DNA of 64,000 bases, taken from assembly GCF_013426895.1 (NCBI RefSeq), contig NZ_AP023175.1:248001-312000 (forward strand). The letters run 5' to 3'. The notes beneath the pieces are model-generated. The model saw only the letters and a list, made by a program, of their open reading frames with translations. It did not search any database and was not told the DNA's origin. A program made the translations under genes and the position numbers. The first letter of the stretch is position 1. Every line of letters begins with the position of its first letter. This DNA is from Paraburkholderia largidicola. GTDB lineage: Bacteria > Pseudomonadota > Gammaproteobacteria > Burkholderiales > Burkholderiaceae. Shown here piece by piece: positions 37,089-44,496 of this stretch.

Positions 37089-39407
37089 ATGAGTCGTCCA
37101 GTGACTGCAGACATCGCGACTGACAAGCCATCCGAAAGCACTCGCCGCCGGTCCGATCTGGCCGCCGAGGTGCTGGCGTCGGAACAGAGCGTATTGCGCC
37201 TGCTCACGCGCAGCACGCCGTTGCCCGAGTTGCTGGCGGAAGTGTGCCGCCGCGCGGAAACCTTGCTTGGCGAGGGCGCGCGGTGCTCGATCCTGGTACT
37301 CGACACCGATGGCGTCACCGTGCGCGTCGGCGCGGCGCCGTCGCTGCCGGCGCAGTACAGCGCGGCCATCGACGGCATGGCGATCGGCCCGTCCGCCGGT
37401 TCCTGCGGCACGGCGATGCACGACCGGCGGCTCGTGATCGTCGAGGATATCGGCAGCGATCCCTTGTGGGCGGACTACCGGCATCTCGCGCTGCCGCTCG
37501 GGCTGCATGCCTGCTGGTCGGTGCCCTTCGAGGACGATGCGGGCCAGGTGCTCGGTGCGTTCGGCGTCTACTACGACCGGCAGCGGCGTCCGGACGAAGA
37601 CGAACATGCGTTGCTGCACGAGATCGGCCAGAGCGTCGGCCTGGCGATTCATCAGGATCTGATGCGCAAGCGCCTCGCGGAAAGCGAGGAGCATCACCGG
37701 CTGGTGGTCGATCACCTGAACGAAGGCATCGTCGTGCAGACGCGCGACGGCATCGTGCTCGCCTGCAATCCGAGCGCGCGGCGCATGCTGCGCGCCTCGG
37801 GTGAAGTGATCGGCCAGGACATCTACAAGGTGATTCGCGCCGCGTACTGGGAAAACGGCTCGCTGGTCGAGTCGGGCGAGCAGCCGACGCAGCGCGTGCT
37901 GCGCACCGGGAAACCCGTGGTCGGCATGACGCTGCGACTCGAGCTGACCTGCGGCGAATCGATCTGGATCACCGAGAACGTCGTCCCCATCATCAAGCCG
38001 GGCGAGACCGAGCCGAACGCCGTGCTCGTGTCGTTCAACGACATCAGCGCGGTGCGCTCGGCGCGCGCGCAACTGCAGCATCTCGCGACCCGCGATTCGC
38101 TGACGGGGCTGTACAACCGCGCGTTTCTCGCCGACCGGATGAGTGCGCTGCTCGCGCCGCATGCGGGCGTCGAAGGGCATGAAGCCGAGGACGCTCAACC
38201 TGCAGTCACGCGACTGGCCGTGCTGTTCGTCGATCTCGACGGCTTCAAGAAGGTCAACGACATCGCCGGCCACGAAGCGGGCGATGCGCTGTTATGCAGT
38301 GTCGCCGCGCGGCTAGCGGGCTGCGTGCGCAGCGAGGACACGCTCGCGCGCGTCGGCGGCGACGAGTTCGTGATCGCGACGGGCGACTACGGCGACGCAT
38401 CGTTCCTGACTTCGCTCGCGCAGCGCGTGCTCGACACGATCGCGATGCCGTTCGCGGTGGGCGGCAACGAGTATTACCTTGGCGCGTCGATCGGCATCAG
38501 CCTGTTCCCCGACGACGGGCGCGATGCGCAGACGCTGATGCGCAACGCCGACTCCGCGATGTACGACGCGAAGCAGCGCGGCCGCAACAACTTCCAGTTC
38601 TTCACCGCCGAGTTGAGCGAGCGTTTGCAACGGCGCTTCGCAATCGAACAGTCGCTGCGGCGCGCGCTCGTCGCCGACGAACTGAGTCTCGCGTATCAAC
38701 CGATCGTCGAAGGGGCGACGGGGCGCATCGTGGGCGCCGAGGCGCTGTTGCGCTGGCATAACGGCGAACTGGGACACGTGTCGCCCGCCGAATTCATTCC
38801 CGTCGCCGAAGATACCGGCCTCATCATCGACATCGGCCGCTGGGTGCTGGAGAACGCGTGTCTGCAGGCCGTCGAGTGGCGCAGAACGATTACGCCGCAT
38901 CTGATGATGGCCGTGAACCTGTCGCCGCGGCAGATCAACGGCGAACTGATCGAGCATGTGGCGCTGAGCCTGGAGCACGCGGGCCTGGAGGCGTCGGCGC
39001 TCGAACTGGAGATCACGGAAGGCGTGCTGATGAGCGACAGCGACGCCGTCATGCCGCTGCTGACGACGCTCGCGCGCATGGGCGTGCGCATTTCCGTCGA
39101 CGATTTCGGCACCGGCTATTCGTCGCTGTCGTATCTGAAGCGCTTTCCGTTGCATAGCCTGAAGGTCGACCGGTCGTTCGTCGCGGGCTTGCCCGAGCAT
39201 CGCGATGCCGTGGCGATCACGCATGCCGTCGTCGCGATGGCGCATTCGCTCGGCATGAACGTGACGGCCGAAGGCGTCGAAACGAGCGAGCAGGCGGCGT
39301 TTCTGCGCTCGATCGGCTGCGAGCGGCAGCAGGGCTATCTGTTCGGGCGACCCGTCGTGCCGGGTGAGTTCGCGCGTGAGGCGCAGCGGCTGCAGGCGGG
39401 CATCTGA
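37089..39407 (+). CDS. GAF-PAS-GGDEF-EAL cyclic di-GMP turnover protein
   Basis: A 772-residue cytosolic signalling protein: GAF (about 30-200), PAS (about 205-320), GGDEF (about 330-495), EAL (about 510-765). The diguanylate cyclase site is intact (GGDEF at 423-427) and has an upstream inhibitory RxxD (R413-D416). The phosphodiesterase core is also intact: EALLRW from 551, NLSPRQ, LEITEGVLM, DDFGTGYSSLSYL. It could therefore make or break c-di-GMP depending on GAF/PAS input. ATG 37089 follows GAAGGGAG; a TTG at 37065 is less likely. The exported GH114-like gene begins 71 bases downstream. Confidence 0.93.
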   Translation: MSRPVTADIATDKPSESTRRRSDLAAEVLASEQSVLRLLTRSTPLPELLAEVCRRAETLLGEGARCSILVLDTDGVTVRVGAAPSLPAQYSAAIDGMAIGPSAGSCGTAMHDRRLVIVEDIGSDPLWADYRHLALPLGLHACWSVPFEDDAGQVLGAFGVYYDRQRRPDEDEHALLHEIGQSVGLAIHQDLMRKRLAESEEHHRLVVDHLNEGIVVQTRDGIVLACNPSARRMLRASGEVIGQDIYKVIRAAYWENGSLVESGEQPTQRVLRTGKPVVGMTLRLELTCGESIWITENVVPIIKPGETEPNAVLVSFNDISAVRSARAQLQHLATRDSLTGLYNRAFLADRMSALLAPHAGVEGHEAEDAQPAVTRLAVLFVDLDGFKKVNDIAGHEAGDALLCSVAARLAGCVRSEDTLARVGGDEFVIATGDYGDASFLTSLAQRVLDTIAMPFAVGGNEYYLGASIGISLFPDDGRDAQTLMRNADSAMYDAKQRGRNNFQFFTAELSERLQRRFAIEQSLRRALVADELSLAYQPIVEGATGRIVGAEALLRWHNGELGHVSPAEFIPVAEDTGLIIDIGRWVLENACLQAVEWRRTITPHLMMAVNLSPRQINGELIEHVALSLEHAGLEASALELEITEGVLMSDSDAVMPLLTTLARMGVRISVDDFGTGYSSLSYLKRFPLHSLKVDRSFVAGLPEHRDAVAITHAVVAMAHSLGMNVTAEGVETSEQAAFLRSIGCERQQGYLFGRPVVPGEFAREAQRLQAGI

Positions 39408-39478
39408 TTGGTGCGGCGATACGTTCGTTCACGCGGGGCGGTTACACTGGCGCTCGTTTTTTCCCTTGCGAGCGATGC

Positions 39479-40474
39479 GTGGACGGAGAGTTGAAATGCG
39501 CGTTTGAAGCCGCACGGCGGTATGGTGTCGGGCTGGTTGCGGCGTTGATGTTGTCGCTGGCTGGCGCGAGCGAGCTTGCGCCGCCATCGCAGCCTGCGGA
39601 TCGATCCACTGACCTCGTGCAGACCCGCGCGTTCGACCCATCGCCGTGGATGTCGTACTACGGCGACGCCGCGGCGCTCGGCAGCGTGGCACGCGCGGCG
39701 TCGACCTTCCGTGTCATCGACGTCGATCTCGATCCCGACGCCGACAACTTCACGCCCGCCGAAGTCGCCGCGCTGAAGAACGACGGCCGCAATATCGTGC
39801 TGAGCTACCTGAACCTCGGATCGTGCGAGACGTATCGCTCGTACTGGCGCGACGTGCCGGAAGGCTTCGTGTCATGCGAGGCGAACAAGGCGGCGCATGC
39901 AGGCACGTATCGCGGCTACCGGCACGAGACGTGGATGAATCTGTCGAATGCCGCTTACCAGCGGCTCATCGTCGATTACGTCGCGCCGCGTCTGGTCGCG
40001 CAGGGTTCGGACGGCTTCTATCTCGACAACCTCGAAATCGTCGAACACGGCACGTCGACGCGCAACGGCCCGTGTGACGCCGTGTGCGCGCAAGGCGGCC
40101 TCGATCTCGTGCGCAAGCTGCGCGAGAAATATCCGGCGCTCGTGTTCGTGATGCAGAACGCGACGGGACGCACGACGCGCGAAGGCATGACGGGCGGCAT
40201 CGCGTTCGCATCGCTGCTCGACGGAATCGCGCATGAAGAGGTGTATGCGCCGAAGTACGACGCCGCGGCGGAAGCGGAACTGGCCGCGTGGAAAGCGTTG
40301 GCGCTCAGGCCGAATGGACACGCGTTCTGGATCGCGACGCTCGATTATGTCGGTGACTGCGATTCGGCGGCGAAGACACGCCGCGTGTTTGCGCGCAGCC
40401 GCGCCAAAGGCTTCGTGCCGTATGCGTCCGACGCCAGCGCGAAGCAGGGCGTGGTGTGCTACTGGGAGAAGTAA
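39479..40474 (+). CDS. Exported GH114-like endo-alpha-1,4-polygalactosaminidase-type protein
   Basis: A 331-residue protein read from GTG 39479. A hydrophobic leader (GVGLVAALMLSLAGASE) suggests secretion. The mature part has the TIM-barrel features of the GH114/TM1410 family: FRVIDVDLDPDADNFTP, IVLSYLNLGSCETYR, DGFYLDNLEIVEH, LVFVMQNATG, IAHEEVYAPKYD. It contains several cysteines (SCETY, SCEANK, GPCDAVC, GDCDS), compatible with periplasmic disulfides. GH114 includes the PelA hydrolase domain that cuts galactosamine-rich exopolysaccharide. The start is uncertain: no good Shine-Dalgarno precedes GTG, and a TTG at 39491 is an alternative. Confidence 0.8.
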   Translation: MDGELKCAFEAARRYGVGLVAALMLSLAGASELAPPSQPADRSTDLVQTRAFDPSPWMSYYGDAAALGSVARAASTFRVIDVDLDPDADNFTPAEVAALKNDGRNIVLSYLNLGSCETYRSYWRDVPEGFVSCEANKAAHAGTYRGYRHETWMNLSNAAYQRLIVDYVAPRLVAQGSDGFYLDNLEIVEHGTSTRNGPCDAVCAQGGLDLVRKLREKYPALVFVMQNATGRTTREGMTGGIAFASLLDGIAHEEVYAPKYDAAAEAELAAWKALALRPNGHAFWIATLDYVGDCDSAAKTRRVFARSRAKGFVPYASDASAKQGVVCYWEK

Positions 40475-40496
40475 CGGACGCGCGCGGTTCGGCCGA

Positions 40497-41135
40497 TCAC
40501 GCGCGCGACGTCAACAGCTTCAACCCTGCGAGGCCGAAGACGATCGCGAGGCCGCCGTCGAGCCAGCGGCGAATCGACAGATACACGCGGCGCGCAACCG
40601 GTGTCGAGAAGAGCGCCGCGTAGCTGCCGAACACCAGCATGCCGATCGCGAGGCATCCGGCGACGATGGTCAGCATATGTTGCGCGCCGCCGCTCGCCGG
40701 CGACGCGAGCGCCACCACCGAAATCCACACCAGAATCGCCTTCGGGTTCGTCAGATGCAGCAGCAAGCCGCGCGCGTAGATGCGGCGCAACGGCAGATGC
40801 GTTCCCGCCGCCTGCGTCCGGGCAGCACGCGGCTGCCATGCCGAGCGGCCCGACTTGAACGCGAGCCACAGCAAATAGCATCCGCCGAAAATCTTCAACG
40901 CGACCATCGCTCCCGAGAACGCCAGCAGCGCCGCCGACAGCCCGAGCGCGGCCAGCATCGCCCAGAAGCACGAGCCGCACACGACACCCGCGGCGAACGC
41001 GAACGCGGCCTTGCGCCCGTCCGTGCTCGCAATCGACATGATGGCCAGATTGCTCGGGCCGGGGCTCGCCGTGCCGACGAAATACGCGGAATAGGCGAAC
41101 AGGACGTTCGCGGACAGCATCGGAAGGCTGGTCAT
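40497..41135 (-). CDS. LysE/RhtB-family amino-acid exporter
   Basis: A 212-residue inner-membrane protein with about six hydrophobic segments and the LysE signature near the N-terminus (YFVGTASPGPSNLAIMSIA), then GLLLHLTNPKAILVW. The family exports amino acids such as threonine, homoserine, lysine or cysteine derivatives; the substrate cannot be told from sequence. It is a single gene on the minus strand, converging on the GH114-like gene. Confidence 0.9.
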   Translation of the reverse strand: MTSLPMLSANVLFAYSAYFVGTASPGPSNLAIMSIASTDGRKAAFAFAAGVVCGSCFWAMLAALGLSAALLAFSGAMVALKIFGGCYLLWLAFKSGRSAWQPRAARTQAAGTHLPLRRIYARGLLLHLTNPKAILVWISVVALASPASGGAQHMLTIVAGCLAIGMLVFGSYAALFSTPVARRVYLSIRRWLDGGLAIVFGLAGLKLLTSRA

Positions 41136-41271
41136 GGGATGGGCCCGGAAGAATGAGGCGAGGGGAGATTGTCGCTGCTGCGCGCGTCGTGCGGAATAGA
41201 CACTTCGCGGTTCGCAGGGCGGGCCAGCGGCACTGACGGTTCCTGACAGTGCAGGCGCGTTGCGCAGGGAT

Positions 41272-42030
41272 TCAGCGTCGCGCCGCTCGTATCAGGTCCG
41301 GCCAGCAGCGTTCGGCGATCCGCTCGTGATACGCCATCAAGGCAGGATGCTGCGAGACGAAATCGCGCACCGGACTTTCGAACGGATGCGCGACTGTCGT
41401 GTGGACCCACGCGAAGCCGGTTGCGTCGATCGTCGTCGGCTCGTTACCGAGCAGGAAGGGCTGGTCGCCGAGCAGATCGGCGACGGCCTGCCAGCCTTCG
41501 ATGCCCATTCGCGCGACTTCGTCGTAGCTGTGCCGTCCCGTGCCTTGCTCCCACGCCTGGCGCAGCACCTTGCGACGGACCACGGGCAACAGCAGCGGCG
41601 TGAGCGCGCCGACCAGCGACCGGACGGGCGGCGGCGCGGTGAGCCGCGCGTATTCGGCCAGAATCGGCTTATAGATCGCCATGTTGCGGTCGACGGCCCA
41701 ACGGAAATACACGGCCACGAAATACAGATGCGTTTCGAGGAGCGCCTTGATCGCAGCCGATTGCGCGCGTTGCCGTGGATCGAGCCGCGCGTCGTCGAGT
41801 GCACCCGGATAACGGCGTTGCAGATAGCCGATGATCGCCGACGAATCGCAGATCGTCACACCGTCGATCTCCGCGACGGGCAGCTTCTTTTTCGGCATCG
41901 CGTTGAGATTGCCGATGCGTCCTTCGTACGGAATGCCCGAGAGTCTCAGCCACGTTTCGAGCTTGACGACGAACGGACTGAGATCGGGCGGCATCGAGCC
42001 GGAACCGTCCCCGAACTTGTAAACGATCAT
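41272..42030 (-). CDS. Glutathione S-transferase family protein
   Basis: A 252-residue protein with an N-terminal thioredoxin-like domain (MIVYKFGDGSGSM, FVVKLETWLRLSGIPYEG, KKKLPVAEIDG, ICDSSAIIGYL) and an all-helical C-terminal half. The SPFVVKLETWL pattern resembles the metaxin/FAX-like group of GSTs more than classical detoxifying enzymes. The usual catalytic Ser/Cys position is not obvious. No partner gene gives a substrate. Confidence 0.85.
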   Translation of the reverse strand: MIVYKFGDGSGSMPPDLSPFVVKLETWLRLSGIPYEGRIGNLNAMPKKKLPVAEIDGVTICDSSAIIGYLQRRYPGALDDARLDPRQRAQSAAIKALLETHLYFVAVYFRWAVDRNMAIYKPILAEYARLTAPPPVRSLVGALTPLLLPVVRRKVLRQAWEQGTGRHSYDEVARMGIEGWQAVADLLGDQPFLLGNEPTTIDATGFAWVHTTVAHPFESPVRDFVSQHPALMAYHERIAERCWPDLIRAARR

Positions 42031-42305
42031 GAAGGCCTCTCATACGCCGTTGTGCTGCCGCGTGCGCCGCGCGTGGGCGCGCAATCGGGATCGTACAGGC
42101 ACGCGGGTCTGCGGTGAATCTGGCCAGTTCGGCGCGCGTTGACTTTCGTGCCAGCGCGACGCGTGGATTGTTGTCGCCACGAAAACATAGATTCCCCGCG
42201 CATGCGATTGATGCTTGACGCGGGACTCATAGAATAGATATCAAGGCGCGTCGGTTTTCAGTGCGCCAGGCGATTCAAGGATTCGGACGAATAGCGGAGA
42301 TTGAA

Positions 42306-42476
42306 ATGGACATCCTCGACGTAGCCCGGCAAGCGGGCATGACCGTCGTGCTCGAAGCACGCATCGGTCGACAGGAATATCACAGTGTGCATGGATCGCT
42401 GGCGGCGCTGCAGAGCTTCGCCGAGCGGGTGAGGGCGTCGACGATGGAAGAAACCCAGGCCGTCGAGCACGAGTGA
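42306..42476 (+). CDS. Small hypothetical protein, 56 residues
   Basis: ATG 42306 follows GGAG with a 6-base spacer and opens a 56-residue frame beginning MDILDVARQAGMTVVLEARI and ending EETQAVEHE. The composition is soluble and acidic at the C-terminus (SLAALQSFAERV). A longer frame from 42261 exists but lacks a ribosome-binding site. No family was recognised. The stop codon is followed immediately by the bidirectional terminator. Confidence 0.6.
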   Translation: MDILDVARQAGMTVVLEARIGRQEYHSVHGSLAALQSFAERVRASTMEETQAVEHE

Positions 42477-42508
42477 AAAAAGAGCCGTCGGGTTGCGACG
42501 GCTCTTTG
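42474..42508. terminator. Bidirectional Rho-independent terminator
   Basis: AGAGCCGTCG (42481-42490) and CGACGGCTCT (42496-42505) form a 10-bp stem, extended by flanking A-T pairs. On the minus strand the stem is followed by six T, a textbook terminator for the 25-codon gene at 42542-42619. On the plus strand only a short TTTGG follows, for the 56-residue gene. Confidence 0.88.
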
Positions 42509-42541
42509 GTGTGATGTGGTCTCCGGCGCTCGATCCGGTGA

Positions 42542-42619
42542 TCAGTTGAACAGTTCGACCAGACAGACAACTGTCGCGAACAGTCCGATGCAGCCGCCCA
42601 ATGCGACTGCACCTTGCAT
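42542..42619 (-). CDS. 25-residue hydrophobic small protein
   Basis: ATG 42619 is preceded by TAGGAGGTTTC, a near-perfect Shine-Dalgarno. The 25-codon frame starts MQGAVALGGCIGLF and finishes CLVELFN. Nearly all residues are hydrophobic or small, with two cysteines and one acidic residue, so it should be a single-span membrane peptide. The stop lies 37 bases before a strong minus-strand terminator, so the peptide has a complete short transcription unit of its own. No family was recognised; a leaderless-toxin-like or membrane-regulatory peptide are both possible. Confidence 0.72.
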   Translation of the reverse strand: MQGAVALGGCIGLFATVVCLVELFN

Positions 42620-43177
42620 GAAACCTCCTAAATTCCCCATATAGCGCTCCGTAGTGTTCTGGGTGTGGCGCTAGTCTAAATCGAAAGAAATAAGAAAGGT
42701 AAAAGAAAGTATTGGCGAATTTCTCGCCGATACGTGGTGAACTCGGCTTGTACGATGACGTATCTCAAAGAGATTTGCCGGCTTGCGTCGATTTCTTCAG
42801 CCTGTTTTCCCATTTCGCGAGACGCTGATGTATTGCAGGCCGTTTTCGCACCGCCTTCGAACAAATCTCTCAGCTTTCCAATCTTCCTTTTGACGCGTAA
42901 GAGAACAATCCGATGTTCGAATGAACATCCTGCGCGCTCCCTCTACGTTTTTGTCCCTTCGCAATACAGTCGCCCAAGAATTGCGCAGAACGGCCATCTG
43001 ACAGGCTTTTCATCGCATTGATCTGGCGTACTACATGGTTTTCCCTGGTATCCTACAGATGTTTGAGTGATACGATGACCGACGATAAACGCTAACTGGA
43101 TGTTCGAATTCGCGCATCCAGAAGCGTCACCACCGGGCGGCCTCGGACCCGGTTCGCACAAGGAAACGGAGACAGAC
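42620..43177. other. Gene-free divergent region between mini-gene and MFS transporter
   Basis: About 560 bases with no supported gene; the first 100 bases are purine-rich and AT-rich on the plus strand. It must contain the promoter for the mini-gene (a TATATG lies about 20 bases before its Shine-Dalgarno on the minus strand) and that for the sugar locus (the sequence TGGTATCCTACA near 43047-43058 may be part of a promoter or operator). Neither is certain. Confidence 0.4.
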
Positions 43178-44473
43178 TTGAGAACAATCATTGGCCTGCG
43201 CTGGTGGATCATCGCGCTCGTGTGCCTCGGGACCATCGTCAACTACCTGTCGCGCAACGCGCTCGGCGTCATGGCGCCAGAGCTGAAGACGTTGCTGCAC
43301 ATGAATACCCAGCAGTACTCGTACGTCGTCGGCGCATTCCAGATCGGCTACACGATCATGCAGCCCGTCTGCGGGCTGATCATCGATCTGATCGGGCTGC
43401 GTCTGGGCTTCGCGCTGTTCGCCTGCCTGTGGTCGGCGACGGGCATGCTGCATGGTCTCGCTAGCGGCTGGCTGTCGCTCGCTGCATTGCGCGGGCTGAT
43501 GGGCTTGTCCGAAGCCGTCGCGATTCCGGCCGGCATGAAGGTGGTCGCCGAGTGGTTTCCGAATCGCGAGAAGTCGGTGGCGGTCGGTTATTTCAACGCG
43601 GGCACGTCGCTCGGCTCGCTATTCGCGCCGCCGCTCGTCGTGTTTCTGTCGTTGCGCTACGGCTGGCAGAGCGCGTTTGCCGTGACGGGCGCATTGGGCT
43701 TCGTGTGGGCGGCGCTCTGGTATGTGTTCTATCGCGCGCCGGCCGACCACAAGCGGATCAGCGAGCAGGAGCGCACGGCCATCGTCGAAGGGCAGACGCC
43801 GCCTGCCGCGCAGGGCCAGGACAAGCGCCGCATCCGCGAAGTGCTCGGCACGCGGCGTTTCTGGGCGATCGCACAGGCGCGCTTTTTCGCCGAGCCGGCC
43901 TGGCAAACGTTCAGCTTCTGGATTCCGCTTTATCTCGCCACCGAGCGCCACATGGACCTGAAGCAGATCGCGCTGTTCGCATGGCTGCCATTCCTCGCGG
44001 CGGACCTCGGCGGTCTGTTCGGCGGTTATCTGTCGCCATTCCTGATGAAGCGGCTGCGCGTGCCGCTCATCTGGTCGCGTATCGCGGGCGTCGTGCTGGG
44101 CGCGTTCATGATGATCGGCCCGGCGTGTATCGGGCTGGTCGCTTCGCCGTATGAAGCCATTGCGCTGTTCTGTGTCGGCGGCTTCGCGCACCAGATGATC
44201 TCCGCGCTCGTCAACACGCTCGCCGCCGACGTGTTCGAACCCGGCGAAGTCGGCACCGCGGCGGGCTTTGCGGGCATGGCGGCGTGGATCGGTGGACTGG
44301 GTTTTTCGCTGATGGTAGGCGCGCTGGCCGACAAGATCGGCTACACGCCGCTGTTCGGCGCGCTCGGCGCGTTCGACCTGATCGGCGCGACGCTGCTGGT
44401 GATCCTGATGCGCGGCGTGTCGCGCGACGCCCGTCTGCAACGCGTCGGCAACGGCGCGGGCAGCGCGGCCTGA
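43178..44473 (+). CDS. Major facilitator superfamily transporter, hexuronate (ExuT)-like
   Basis: A 12-helix transporter of 431 residues from TTG 43178 (GGAG six bases upstream), starting (M)RTIIGLRWWIIALVCLG. An ATG at 43100 in the same frame would add 26 polar residues unlike the family. Features of the ExuT/GudP anion:cation symporter group: TIVNYLSRNALGVMAPEL, and RGLMGLSEAVAIPAGMKVV after helix 4. It is followed 23 bases later by a GH31 glycosidase and then a porin, so it probably imports a sugar or sugar acid released from, or processed by, that enzyme. Confidence 0.88.
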   Translation: MRTIIGLRWWIIALVCLGTIVNYLSRNALGVMAPELKTLLHMNTQQYSYVVGAFQIGYTIMQPVCGLIIDLIGLRLGFALFACLWSATGMLHGLASGWLSLAALRGLMGLSEAVAIPAGMKVVAEWFPNREKSVAVGYFNAGTSLGSLFAPPLVVFLSLRYGWQSAFAVTGALGFVWAALWYVFYRAPADHKRISEQERTAIVEGQTPPAAQGQDKRRIREVLGTRRFWAIAQARFFAEPAWQTFSFWIPLYLATERHMDLKQIALFAWLPFLAADLGGLFGGYLSPFLMKRLRVPLIWSRIAGVVLGAFMMIGPACIGLVASPYEAIALFCVGGFAHQMISALVNTLAADVFEPGEVGTAAGFAGMAAWIGGLGFSLMVGALADKIGYTPLFGALGAFDLIGATLLVILMRGVSRDARLQRVGNGAGSAA

Positions 44474-44496
44474 ACTGACTGACCTGGAAACACATC

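Noticed and set aside
43040..43075. TGGTATCCTACA before the MFS gene as a GntR/UxuR-type operator
   Set aside because: It has no convincing second half-site and no adjacent regulator, so it was kept only as a remark on the gap.
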